Source of the DNA: Rikenella sp031549665
Lineage (GTDB): Bacteria > Bacteroidota > Bacteroidia > Bacteroidales > Rikenellaceae
DNA length: 64,000 nt
NCBI GenBank assembly: GCA_031549665.1
Contig: JAVBPJ010000007.1
Span: forward strand, 1 to 64,000
Direction of reading: 5' to 3'
Shown here: positions 50,418 through 59,540 of the stretch, in pieces
How positions within the stretch are numbered: the first letter of the stretch is position 1
How the letters are laid out: the number at the start of each line of letters is the position of its first letter
The notes under the pieces: model-generated
What the model was told of the DNA's origin: nothing
Database searches by the model: none
What the model saw: only the letters and a program-made list of their open reading frames with translations
Made by a program: the position numbers and the translations under genes

Positions 50418-53400
50418 ATGAAACGCAAACTCCTCTCCGCACTTTTGTTGGCTGCCCTCGGCATTGTGTCCGTTTCGGCGCAAAAGGTAGCCCAGCCTTG
50501 CGGCAACTGGCTTCAACAAGCCCTTGCCGTGAAGGAAAAAATGAACTCTTTGCAACGTCCCGGATTTCCCTACATGTCCGAAGAGTACCGTCGCGGAACC
50601 GCCCCCGGCAAAGTTTCCGTCGACGTAACCGGGTTGAAACAAATAACCCTGTCGGTATGGGACACCCCCGATGGCTCCGATTACGACTGGGCCGTTTGGG
50701 CCAACGCCCGTTTTACCAAAAAAGACGGCACGGTGGTACGGCTCGACCAGATGCGTCCCTCCTTCCGAAGAATACAGGGCAACTGGTTCAGCGTCAATCA
50801 GAACCTGAGCAACCGTCCCCTCCAGATCCGCGATACCCATTACGACTACGGCGTACTGGCGCACGCCCCCAGCACGTTGGTGTACGACCTCAATGGCGAA
50901 TACGTTCGCTTCGATTCCGAGATCGGTGTTGACGAAGGGTCGAGCGGAGGCAGCGTCATCTTCAAAGTGATGACCACCAGCGGCCGCGAAGAGGCCGACG
51001 CCCTTGTGAAGCAATGCCCCGAAATAACCCAAGAAATCCGTGCTTTGGTGGGAGTTCCCGTGTCCGACTGGCTGACCGCCCCCGGAACCCTGCTCGAACG
51101 CGCCGCCGTTCTCCGTACGGCCGTGAACCTGAAAGACCACAGCTATTTCGACAAACAGATCGAAGCGATCGAGAAAAATCCCAGCATGGCAGCCCGGATC
51201 AACGACTACGTCCGGTTGAAACAAGATGCTTTCGACATCCTCAACATCCAGGGGCAGATCGACTGGATCAACATCGAAGCCATTGGAGCCGCCATCGCCG
51301 ACATGAAGACGATGAAAGGATTCGACGGAGCCGCCGCCGATAAAAAATACGCCGAACTCAAGTCCCTGATGCAAAAAGGATTCAGCGGACTGTACAGCAA
51401 CAACAAAGAGGCCATTGCCAGCGCCCAACGCGCGTTGGCCCTCAAGCAGGAGATCCTGTTGGCCAATCCGGCGCTCGACATGGACAAGATCATCGCCACC
51501 CGCTACCAGCTTGGAGCGGCCGCGCGCTACGTGATGGCCCCCTCGCTGGGAACCCAGGCCAACAACTGGTCGAACCAGTACTCCGCCTCGCGCAGCGGAT
51601 TCGACGCCTCGATCGTCGAACTCTCCAACCTGCGTGCGGGGATGAGCGGCATCAAAGAGCGCCAGATCTACAAACCCGAGAACGATGATGCCGTAACCGA
51701 CGTCCACCTGCACTTCGACGCGGGCAAGATGCTCTTCACCTCGACCGACGAAAACAAACGCTGGAACATCTACGAAATCAACGTAGACGGGAGCAACTAC
51801 CACAAAGTTACCAACATCCCCGAACCCGACATTGAGTGGACCGACGGCGCCTACCTGCCCGACGGACGGCTGATTATCAACACCACCCTCGGCTACCACG
51901 GCGTACCCTGTGTGGACGGCGACGACGCCGTAGGGAACCTCGCCCTGTACGATCCCAAGACCGGCTACCTGCGCCGCCTCACCTTCGACCAGGACAACAA
52001 CTGGAACCCCACGGTGATGAACAACGGCCGCGTGATGTACACCCGTTGGGAATACACCGACCTGATCCACTACTTCTCGCGTTTTGTGATGCACATGAAC
52101 CCCGACGGTACCGAAAACAAAAACCTGTACGGCAGCGGTTCCTACTTTCCCAACTCAACCTTCGACATGCAGCCCCTTCCCAACGGATCGAGCGCTTTCG
52201 TGGGTATTATTTCGGGACACCACGGCATTGCCCGTTCGGGCCGTCTGATCATCTTCGATCCCGCCAAGAGCCGCAAGGAAGAGAAAGGGATGGTGCAGGA
52301 GCTTCCCTTCAGCAAACGCCCGATCGAACCCCTGATCAAAGACGAGCTGGTGAACGGCGTATGGCCCCAATTCATCAAACCCCACCCCCTGACCGACAAA
52401 TACTTCCTGGTAACGGCCAAGCTGACCGAAAACTCGCTGTGGGGGATCTACCTGGTAGACGTTTACGACAACCTCACCCTGGTGATGGAAGCCGAGGGCG
52501 AAGGGTTTATCAACCCCATTCCGCTCAAGAAACGTCCCACCCCGCCGATCATCCCCGACCGGATCGACCTCAAGAAACACGAAGCCACCGTCTTCATCCA
52601 GGACATTTACGAGGGTGAAGGGCTTCCCGGAGTTCCGCGCGGCACGGTCAAAAAACTGCGCATCCTCGCTTACGAGTACGCTTACATCAAGTCGCCTTCG
52701 AACCACGCCGCCCAGGGCATCCAGTCCGGCTGGGACATCAAGCGGCTGTTGGGCGAAGTGCCCGTGGAAGAAGACGGTTCGGTGATCTTCACCATCCCCG
52801 CCAACACCCCCGTATCGATTCAGCCGCTGGACGACCGCGGCCGCGCCGTCCAATGGATGCGTAGCTGGTTCGTGGGCCAACCCGGCGAGACCGTATCGTG
52901 CGTAGGCTGCCACGAAGACCTGAACCAGATCCCCATCCCCAAACGGGTGATCGCCTCGACCAAGAAACCGTCGAAGATCGAAGCTCCCGAGGGAGGCGTT
53001 CGTCCTTTCACCTTCGAACTGGAGATCCAACCCATCCTCGACCGCGCCTGCATCGCCTGCCATACCGAAAACAGCAAGATCAGCTTTGTGGCCGGTCCCG
53101 AAAAGATCGCCCCCGGCCAACGTCGCTACTACAACTTCAGCCAAAGCTACCTCAATTTCCACCCCTACTTTTACCGTCAGGGGCCCGAAGCCGACATGTA
53201 CGTGCTGACCCCCTACGAGTTCCACGCTTCGAACAGCGAAATGATCCAAATGCTGGAAGACGGCCACCACGGCGTACAGCTCACCGACAAGGAGTGGAAA
53301 ACCCTCTACAACTGGATCGATTTCAACGCTCCCTACAACAGCAGCTTCAGCCGCATCCGCGAACTCAAAGTGGGCGACCACGGCTACGACCAAGTGGCCC

Positions 53401-54440
53401 GCCGCAAGGAACTTGCCGACAAATATGCCGACAGCTCGGCCGTCGACTGGCAGAAAGAGATTGCCGACTATGCCGACTACCTCGCCCTGCAACCCAAACA
53501 GGAGTCGGTGATGCCGGCCCAGCCTAACGCCAAGCCCGCCAAAGAGGTGAAAGTGAAAGGATGGCCCTTTGCTCCCGAAGCCGCAGCAGCCATGGTTGCC
53601 GGTACCGAAAAACGTGAAGTCGACCTCGGCAACGGCATCAAAATGACCTTTGTGCGCGTTCCCGCCGGAGAGTTCGTGATGGGTTCCACCAAAGGCACCT
53701 CGTCGCCCGAAGCCAAAGCCAAAATCAGCGAAGGATTCTGGATGGCCGAAATGGAAGTGAGCAACGCCCAAATGCGCGCGCTGATGCCCGCGCACGACAA
53801 CCGCCTGATCGGCCAGTTCTGGAAAGACCACACCGGTCCCCACTACATGGTGAACGAAGACTCGTTGTCGTCGATCCGCGTAAGCTGGAACGAAGCGATG
53901 GAGTACTGCAACATGCTGAGCGAAAAAACCGGCCTGAAAGTTACCCTGCCCACCGAAGCGCAGTGGGAATGGGCCGCCCGCGCCGGCAGCGCCACCCCCT
54001 TCTGGTGGGGCAACCTGAACACCCCCTTCGACCAGTACGACAACCTGGCCGACTGGAACCTGACCAAAATGGCCGTAACCGGCGTCGACCCGCAGCCGAT
54101 GAGTTCCCAAAATCCCGTTTACCGCTACTGGAACTACATTCCCAAAGACGAGTCGGTGAACGACGGCCACATGCTGCTCACCTCCGGCAAACAGTACGCT
54201 CCCAATCCCTGGGGGCTGTACGACATGAACGGAAACGTTGCAGAGTGGACCCGCTCCGACTTCAACCCCTACCCCTACAACATGAAAAAGGACGGGGTAA
54301 CGGTGGACGGAGCCGAGAAAGTCGCCCGCGGAGGATCGTGGTACGACCGCACCAAGAAAGCCACTTCGGCCTCGCGCCGCCACTTCCTGCCCTGGCAACG
54401 GGTGTGGAACGTCGGTTTCCGCGTGATTATCGAAGATTAA
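50418..54440 (+). CDS. Giant exported NPCBM / propeller / di-heme / SUMF1 fusion protein
   Basis: This is a 1340-residue exported protein (signal peptide to about residue 21). In order it has an NPCBM-like carbohydrate-binding domain (about 60-195, VYDLNGEYVRFDSEIGVDEG), a helical spacer (200-410), a TolB/PD40-like propeller (about 425-720), and a region resembling the hydrazine synthase alpha-subunit middle domain (VPVEEDGSVIFTIPANTPV, then QPGETVSCVGCHE). Haem-binding CVGCH is at 828-832 and CIACH at 878-882. A C-terminal SUMF1/formylglycine-enzyme-like domain spans about 1067-1338 (VPAGEFVMGS, GLYDMNGNVAEW, RGGSW). The two active cysteines of true formylglycine enzymes are missing from the final segment, so that domain is probably structural or ligand-binding. 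Last gene of the nine-gene cluster. Confidence 0.82.
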   Translation: MKRKLLSALLLAALGIVSVSAQKVAQPCGNWLQQALAVKEKMNSLQRPGFPYMSEEYRRGTAPGKVSVDVTGLKQITLSVWDTPDGSDYDWAVWANARFTKKDGTVVRLDQMRPSFRRIQGNWFSVNQNLSNRPLQIRDTHYDYGVLAHAPSTLVYDLNGEYVRFDSEIGVDEGSSGGSVIFKVMTTSGREEADALVKQCPEITQEIRALVGVPVSDWLTAPGTLLERAAVLRTAVNLKDHSYFDKQIEAIEKNPSMAARINDYVRLKQDAFDILNIQGQIDWINIEAIGAAIADMKTMKGFDGAAADKKYAELKSLMQKGFSGLYSNNKEAIASAQRALALKQEILLANPALDMDKIIATRYQLGAAARYVMAPSLGTQANNWSNQYSASRSGFDASIVELSNLRAGMSGIKERQIYKPENDDAVTDVHLHFDAGKMLFTSTDENKRWNIYEINVDGSNYHKVTNIPEPDIEWTDGAYLPDGRLIINTTLGYHGVPCVDGDDAVGNLALYDPKTGYLRRLTFDQDNNWNPTVMNNGRVMYTRWEYTDLIHYFSRFVMHMNPDGTENKNLYGSGSYFPNSTFDMQPLPNGSSAFVGIISGHHGIARSGRLIIFDPAKSRKEEKGMVQELPFSKRPIEPLIKDELVNGVWPQFIKPHPLTDKYFLVTAKLTENSLWGIYLVDVYDNLTLVMEAEGEGFINPIPLKKRPTPPIIPDRIDLKKHEATVFIQDIYEGEGLPGVPRGTVKKLRILAYEYAYIKSPSNHAAQGIQSGWDIKRLLGEVPVEEDGSVIFTIPANTPVSIQPLDDRGRAVQWMRSWFVGQPGETVSCVGCHEDLNQIPIPKRVIASTKKPSKIEAPEGGVRPFTFELEIQPILDRACIACHTENSKISFVAGPEKIAPGQRRYYNFSQSYLNFHPYFYRQGPEADMYVLTPYEFHASNSEMIQMLEDGHHGVQLTDKEWKTLYNWIDFNAPYNSSFSRIRELKVGDHGYDQVARRKELADKYADSSAVDWQKEIADYADYLALQPKQESVMPAQPNAKPAKEVKVKGWPFAPEAAAAMVAGTEKREVDLGNGIKMTFVRVPAGEFVMGSTKGTSSPEAKAKISEGFWMAEMEVSNAQMRALMPAHDNRLIGQFWKDHTGPHYMVNEDSLSSIRVSWNEAMEYCNMLSEKTGLKVTLPTEAQWEWAARAGSATPFWWGNLNTPFDQYDNLADWNLTKMAVTGVDPQPMSSQNPVYRYWNYIPKDESVNDGHMLLTSGKQYAPNPWGLYDMNGNVAEWTRSDFNPYPYNMKKDGVTVDGAEKVARGGSWYDRTKKATSASRRHFLPWQRVWNVGFRVIIED

Positions 54441-54450
54441 CCCCAAACAG

Positions 54451-54477
54451 GCAGGGGCCGCTGTAAGGCCCCTGCCA
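54451..54477 (+). terminator. GC-rich hairpin after the cluster
   Basis: A perfect 10-bp stem (54451-54460 with 54468-54477) starts 11 bases after the stop of the giant gene. No T-run follows; it may stabilise the 3' end of the cluster message. Confidence 0.55.
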
Positions 54478-54548
54478 ATAAAACAACGGAGAGGCCGAAC
54501 CCAAGCTCCCGAGAGTACGAGAGAACCGGCTTCCCTCCGAACAGCATC

Positions 54549-54577
54549 AAAGGGATGGGTCTACCGTCCCTTTTTTT
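54549..54577 (+). terminator. Intrinsic terminator just before the DAHP synthase start
   Basis: A stem (54549-54558 with 54564-54573, one G-T pair) and five-base loop end in a run of T to 54577, only 11 bases before the ATG at 54588. It may end the cluster transcript or act as an attenuator in the leader of the DAHP synthase gene. Confidence 0.75.
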
Positions 54578-54587
54578 CGTCAGATAC

Positions 54588-55328
54588 ATGAAAGAGAAGA
54601 TTGTAATCGCAGGTCCCTGCAGCGCCGAGTCGTATGAACAGGTGACCGAAATAGCCCGGCAACTGACCCAACAGGGAGTAACCACCCTCCGCGCCGGAGT
54701 ATGGAAACCCCGCACGCGTCCCGGCGGCTTTGAAGGCCGGGGCGAAGAGGCGCTCGGCTGGCTCGCCGAAATCAAGCGAACCTACGGAATGCGCGTGGCC
54801 GTGGAACTCAACACCGCCCGAAACGCCGAGTTGCTGTTGAAATACGGCATCGATATCGCCTGGATAGGCACTCGCACCGCCACCGATCCCTTTGCCGTGC
54901 AGGAGATCGCCGAGGCCCTGCGGGGAGCCCCCATCGACGTTTACGTGAAAAACCCCATTTGCCCCGACAAAGGCCTCTGGCTGGGCGCCATCGAACGCAT
55001 CGAGCAGGCCGCCGCAGGTACCGTCGTGGCCATCCACCGCGGATTTTGCGTGTGGGAACACGACATCTTCCGCAACACCCCCATTTGGACCATCCCCCTG
55101 TGGTTGCGGGAAGAACGCCCCGATTTGTCGATCATCTGCGACCCCAGCCACATTACCGGACGGGCCGACCTGGTTCCCCACGTCGCCGCCATGGCCATGC
55201 AACTGGGCTTCGACGGCCTTTTTGTAGAGGCCCATTGCACGCCCGAATGCGCGTTGAGCGACGCCAGCCAACAAATCACCCCTGCCCAAGCCGGCGAACT
55301 GTTCCGTAAGTTGGGCCTAATCCAGTAG
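54588..55328 (+). CDS. DAHP synthase family protein (AroG-I beta/KdsA type), stand-alone
   Basis: This is a 246-residue barrel enzyme. Motifs IVIAGPCSAES, RAGVWKPRTRPGGFEG, WIGTRTATDPFAVQEI, VKNPICPDKGLW, AIHRGFC and CDPSHITGR identify the DAHP synthetase I/KDSA family and favour 3-deoxy-7-phosphoheptulonate synthase over KDO-8-P synthase. Bacteroidota versions are often fused to a chorismate mutase domain; none is present here. The start at 54588 directly follows a terminator hairpin. CcsBA begins four bases after its stop. A chorismatase-like gene lies upstream in the cluster, so it might feed a dedicated chorismate branch. Confidence 0.85.
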   Translation: MKEKIVIAGPCSAESYEQVTEIARQLTQQGVTTLRAGVWKPRTRPGGFEGRGEEALGWLAEIKRTYGMRVAVELNTARNAELLLKYGIDIAWIGTRTATDPFAVQEIAEALRGAPIDVYVKNPICPDKGLWLGAIERIEQAAAGTVVAIHRGFCVWEHDIFRNTPIWTIPLWLREERPDLSIICDPSHITGRADLVPHVAAMAMQLGFDGLFVEAHCTPECALSDASQQITPAQAGELFRKLGLIQ

Positions 55329-55332
55329 CCCG

Positions 55333-57807
55333 ATGTTCCGCAAGTTCTACAACGTCCTGACCTCTTACCCCGCCATGATCGCCCTGCTGCTGATGTATGC
55401 GGCGGCGTTGGGGACAGCCACTTTTGTCGAAAACAGTTACGGCAGCGAAGTGGCCCGCCAGTACTTCTATTACAGCGTTTGGCTGGGAGTGATCGAGGGG
55501 CTGTTGGTGTTGAACTTTGTGGGCGTTTCGATCCGGCAAAAATTGTGGCGGCAGCGCAAGTGGGCCGTCCTGGGATTGCACTACGCCTTCGCCCTGATCC
55601 TGCTGGGCGCGCTGGTTACCCACCAAACGGGCATCGAGGGCATGATGCACATTCGGGAGGGATCGTCGAGCCGCACCCTCTACCTCGCCCCCGACCACCG
55701 GCAAACCCGCGAGTTGCCCTTTATGCTCGAACTCGAATCGTTCCGTGTGGTTCGCTACCCTGGGTCGAACAGCCCCTCGTCGTACGAAAGCGAGGTGCTG
55801 GTCAAGGACCTGGATTACCAGACCATTGCCCGCGCCAACATCTACATGAACAACGTGCTGAAGGTGCAGGGATACCGCTTTTACCAGTCCAGCTTCGATC
55901 CCGACGAGGCAGGGACGGTACTCACCGTGTCGCGCGACCGTGTCGGAACGGCCATTACCTACGTCGGCTACGCCCTGCTTTTTGCGTGCATGGTGTTGGC
56001 GTTGTTTCACAAAAACTCGCGTTTCCGCACCCTCTCCCGCTCGCTGGGCCGCAAATCCGGCGCAGCCGTGGCGGCGGCGGTTCTGTTGCTGGCAACGGGC
56101 GGTGCTTCGGCCCAAACGCCGGAAGGTTTCCCGGCACCCGCATCCGCCGTACCCGACCGGGTTCGAGAGAAAGAGCTGGCCCATCGCTATGCCGTAACCC
56201 TGGCCGTCGATCCCGGAGTGGCCGACCAATTCGGCCGCCTGATTGTGCAGGACGGCAAGGGCAGGGTAGAACCCATGGACAGCTACGCCTCCAAAATGCT
56301 CCGCAAGATAGCCCGCGAGGAACGCCTGCTGGGACTCAACGCCGACCAGGTGCTGCTGGGCTGGCTCACCCAATCCACCTTGTGGAGCCGGGTGGCCTGC
56401 ATTTACGTCGATAACGAGCAGTTGATCGACAAATTCGGCGGCAGCGGCAAATACCTCGCTTTCGTCGATCTGCTGGACGACCAGGGTGGCTACCAACTGG
56501 AGGACGAAGTGGAGGCCCTGTACTCGAAACCCGCCGAAGCCCGCACCAAATACGACAAGGAGCTGCTGAAGCTGGACGAAAAGGTGAACATCCTGAACGC
56601 CCTGTTCAACGGCCAAATGCTTCAGATTTTCCCCCGCCCGGGGAGCGACCGCTGGTCGTCGCCGGGCGACGATCTGAGCGCTTTCGAGGGGAAAGACTCG
56701 ATGTTTGTCTCCAAAATCTTCCCCTGGCTGACGGAGGCCTGCTCCGAAGCCGCCGAGACCCGCCGGTGGGACGAACCCGCCAGGGTGATCGGCATGATCG
56801 CCACCTACCAAAACGCCCGTGGAACCGACCACATCGACCCCGCCCGCATCGAAGCCGAAATGCTTTACAACCGCCTGGCCGTGTTCAAATGGTCGGCTTT
56901 CTTCTACATGGGCATGGGGTTGTTGTTGCTGTTCGTGGTGGTGGGCGGATTGTTGCGCCCCGCCTCGAAGCTGCTTTCGCGCACCGCCCTGGTGTTGACC
57001 TGCGTGATCGGAGCTATCTTCCTGTGGCAGAGCTTCGGGATCGGGTTGAGGTGGTACGTTTCGGGCCGCGCTCCGTGGTCGAATGCCTACGAATCGATGG
57101 TTTACGTGGGCTGGGCGACCGCCCTGGCCGGACTGGTGATGGGCCGCCGTTCGAAGATGACCCTTGCACTGTCGGCCTTTCTGGCCGGCGTGGTGCTGCT
57201 GGTGTCGAACTTCAACTGGATGGACCCCGAGATCACCCCCCTGGTTCCGGTATTGAAATCGCCCTGGTTGCTGGTTCACGTGGCCGTAATCATCGGCAGC
57301 TATGGTTTCTTCGGCATCGGGTTCCTGTTGGGGCTGGTGTCGCTGATCCTGATGCTTTTCCCGCCGCAGAAGAGCGAAAACCAAATTCGGGAGTTGACCA
57401 CCATCAACGAAATGTCGCTCATTATCGGCCTGATTTTGATGACCGCCGGAAGTTTCCTTGGGGCCATCTGGGCCAACGAGTCGTGGGGCAGGTATTGGGG
57501 CTGGGACCCCAAAGAGACTTGGGCGCTGATTACCGTGGTGGTCTACGCCTTGGTACTGCACGCCCGCTTTTGGCCGAAACTGCGGAGCGCCTATGCCTTC
57601 AACCTGATGTCGGTGGCCGCCCTGGGGACGGTGCTGATGACTTTTTTCGGGGTGAACTACTACCTTTCGGGACTGCACTCGTACGGGGGCGATTCGGCTC
57701 CTCCGGCCCTGAACGTGATCTACCTGGTGTACGCCGCCGTAGCGGTCATTGCGCTGCTGGCGTGGTTTAGAAATCGAAAGCGAAATCGTTCCGGACAAGC
57801 GAATTGA
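55333..57807 (+). CDS. ccsBA: Cytochrome c biogenesis protein CcsBA (system II)
   Basis: This is an 824-residue polytopic inner-membrane protein fusing the CcsB/ResB-like part (N-terminal half, about four membrane segments with a long periplasmic loop) to CcsA/CcsC. The haem-handling WWD domain is WANESWGRYWGWDPKETW (about 713-730), flanked by conserved histidines (VVYALVLHARF, GVNYYLSGLHSYG). It exports haem and attaches it to CxxCH motifs. It follows the DAHP-synthase-like gene by four bases. Likely clients are the di-heme proteins at 42606-44414 and 50418-54440, though other cytochromes elsewhere are not excluded. Confidence 0.93.
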   Translation: MFRKFYNVLTSYPAMIALLLMYAAALGTATFVENSYGSEVARQYFYYSVWLGVIEGLLVLNFVGVSIRQKLWRQRKWAVLGLHYAFALILLGALVTHQTGIEGMMHIREGSSSRTLYLAPDHRQTRELPFMLELESFRVVRYPGSNSPSSYESEVLVKDLDYQTIARANIYMNNVLKVQGYRFYQSSFDPDEAGTVLTVSRDRVGTAITYVGYALLFACMVLALFHKNSRFRTLSRSLGRKSGAAVAAAVLLLATGGASAQTPEGFPAPASAVPDRVREKELAHRYAVTLAVDPGVADQFGRLIVQDGKGRVEPMDSYASKMLRKIAREERLLGLNADQVLLGWLTQSTLWSRVACIYVDNEQLIDKFGGSGKYLAFVDLLDDQGGYQLEDEVEALYSKPAEARTKYDKELLKLDEKVNILNALFNGQMLQIFPRPGSDRWSSPGDDLSAFEGKDSMFVSKIFPWLTEACSEAAETRRWDEPARVIGMIATYQNARGTDHIDPARIEAEMLYNRLAVFKWSAFFYMGMGLLLLFVVVGGLLRPASKLLSRTALVLTCVIGAIFLWQSFGIGLRWYVSGRAPWSNAYESMVYVGWATALAGLVMGRRSKMTLALSAFLAGVVLLVSNFNWMDPEITPLVPVLKSPWLLVHVAVIIGSYGFFGIGFLLGLVSLILMLFPPQKSENQIRELTTINEMSLIIGLILMTAGSFLGAIWANESWGRYWGWDPKETWALITVVVYALVLHARFWPKLRSAYAFNLMSVAALGTVLMTFFGVNYYLSGLHSYGGDSAPPALNVIYLVYAAVAVIALLAWFRNRKRNRSGQAN

Positions 57808-57860
57808 CGGCCGGATTTGTGGCAAAAGAATAAAGCGATAACCCACCAAACAAAACGACC

Positions 57861-58715
57861 ATGAAAAAACAGATCCAAACCCTTTTTGTGGCGGCCTTGT
57901 GCTTTGTGTCATTTTGTTCGACGGCCCAACAGATCACCGAGGCCAACTACCTGCGGGCCGACAGCGCGCTGTGGATGGGGTACGAACAGGCCTCGATGCA
58001 ACGACACCAACAAATGCAGGCCGATCCCGCCCGCAAGGACAGCCTGATCCGCCTTTCGCAGCAGGCATTGGACGAGGCCCTACAGGAAAACATCCGGCTG
58101 GCCCTGCGGTACGCGGCAACCCCAAGCGGGTTGCAACGCATATTCATGGTGCGGATCGACCTGCCGAAATCGCCATTGGATTCGGTGTACCGCGCCCTGC
58201 CCGACACGATGAAAACGGCCTATTACGGAACCCTTCTGCGCAAATGGATCGACAGCGAGCAGGTGGCGGTGGGTACATCCTACGTCGATGTGGCGGGAAC
58301 GATGCTCAAAAATAAATCCGCCGCCGATTCGGCGGGAGCGGCGTTCGAACCCGTTCCGTTCCGCCTGTCGTCACTGGCCGGCAAAAAAATATTGCTGCTT
58401 TTCGGCGGCCTCGACTGCATGGGTTCCTACGGACGGGAGTACCTGAAGGAGCTGTATGCGGCCACCTCGCGCGAGGAGTTCGAGATCGTGGTCTACTGGC
58501 CCGTTCCCTCGGTCGAGCGGTTGCAGGCGGTGCAGGCGCAGTTCCCCTCGCAGTACACCCAGTTTTCCGACTTTTTGACCGAAGCCTCGCCCATGAAGAT
58601 CAATTATCCCGCACAGGGAACGCCCACCTGCTTCCTGATTGACAAATCGGGGATTGTCCAGGCGATTTTTACCGGTGTGCATTCCGACAGGATCAACCCG
58701 TTCGTGTCGGAGTAG
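57861..58715 (+). CDS. Exported thioredoxin-fold protein with a single active-region Cys
   Basis: This is a 284-residue protein with an N-terminal signal peptide (about 1-22). The C-terminal half (about 165-284) looks like a TlpA/peroxiredoxin-type thioredoxin fold (KKILLLFGGLDCMGSYGREYLKEL, then YPAQGTPTCFLIDKSGIVQ, with the cis-Pro in TPT). The usual CxxC is replaced by one Cys in GGLDCMGSYG. The N-terminal half is helical. TlpA/ResA-like proteins reduce apocytochrome c before haem attachment, and this gene lies 53 bases after CcsBA, but loss of one Cys makes a simple reductase role doubtful. Confidence 0.75.
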   Translation: MKKQIQTLFVAALCFVSFCSTAQQITEANYLRADSALWMGYEQASMQRHQQMQADPARKDSLIRLSQQALDEALQENIRLALRYAATPSGLQRIFMVRIDLPKSPLDSVYRALPDTMKTAYYGTLLRKWIDSEQVAVGTSYVDVAGTMLKNKSAADSAGAAFEPVPFRLSSLAGKKILLLFGGLDCMGSYGREYLKELYAATSREEFEIVVYWPVPSVERLQAVQAQFPSQYTQFSDFLTEASPMKINYPAQGTPTCFLIDKSGIVQAIFTGVHSDRINPFVSE

Positions 58716-58885
58716 GTCCGTCGCATCGGGCGCTGCTGCCTTCCTGACGATCGGGCGATTCATCGTTCCTCCCGGAAGGCGCGTTTTACCGACCCATAGG
58801 GAGAAAAACGACGGCGGGAAATCCAAAACGGAGAGCAAAAGCGTCTATAAGGGAAACAGTGTCAAATCCTCTAATCCTTCCCTCC

Positions 58886-59509
58886 ATGAAAACACTTCTT
58901 TTCTCTCTTCTTTTGCTGACAGGCGTAGCGGTTCCCTCGTTCGCGCAACAGCCCGCCGACCAACCCGCCGCCCACACCGCACACGTGCAGCAGCCGATCG
59001 ATTCGCTTCAACAGCGGGCTGATTCGCTGGAACGCCAGGCGGCCCTTGCCGACAGTGCGCTGCAAGCGACGCAAGCCGAGACGGCCGCTCTCAGGCAGGA
59101 GCTGAATAACCTTCGAGACAATGCGTATACCGATCCCGCCTATTTCCCTGTCGTGATCTTGATTGTCGTTTTCTCGGCGGTGGCCGCGATGCTCTATTTG
59201 ATACTTCGTTTCAATTACCGCAACAAGGAACGGACTTACCAACTCGAAAAACTGCGCATCGAACGGGGCGATCCGGTCGTTTACCGGCCCATAGAGCCGT
59301 TTTTGCGTACGCTCCAGCGTTGGTTGGTGGTGGCGGTGATCGCTTTCGGCCTGCTTTCGATCGTATTTATGTCGGACCACCCAGAAAAATGGACCATTTT
59401 GCTCCCCTGGTTGGTGACGCTTGGCGCATGTATCTATCTGATTCGCAAGTATGTGTCGGTGCGGCAGAGTCAGTTGAACGACGAAAAGAACAGCCCGAAG
59501 CAAAACTAA
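58886..59509 (+). CDS. DUF6249-like membrane protein
   Basis: This is a 207-residue protein with a signal peptide (MKTLLFSLLLLTGVAVPSFAQ), a short coiled coil (about 38-75, SLQQRADSLERQAALADSAL) and three hydrophobic segments (about 90-112, 148-168 and 175-192). The arrangement fits small Bacteroidota membrane proteins annotated DUF6249. It lies 31 bases upstream of an ECF sigma factor gene, an arrangement in which such proteins are often linked to envelope stress. The role is unknown. Confidence 0.75.
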   Translation: MKTLLFSLLLLTGVAVPSFAQQPADQPAAHTAHVQQPIDSLQQRADSLERQAALADSALQATQAETAALRQELNNLRDNAYTDPAYFPVVILIVVFSAVAAMLYLILRFNYRNKERTYQLEKLRIERGDPVVYRPIEPFLRTLQRWLVVAVIAFGLLSIVFMSDHPEKWTILLPWLVTLGACIYLIRKYVSVRQSQLNDEKNSPKQN

Positions 59510-59540
59510 GGCGGATATTCCAGATCACCGATTCGCATTT

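Noticed and set aside
53620..54437. Active formylglycine-generating enzyme domain with a sulfatase role
   Set aside because: Both catalytic cysteines are missing from the final RGGSW-to-end segment and no sulfatase gene is nearby.
52155..54446. Long antisense open frame opposite the giant fusion gene (similar ones at 1391-3121, 20132-22078, 24592-26037, 46408-48630, 55276-57912)
   Set aside because: They are explained by high third-position GC in the real genes; their translations are His/Gly/Val-rich with no recognisable motifs.
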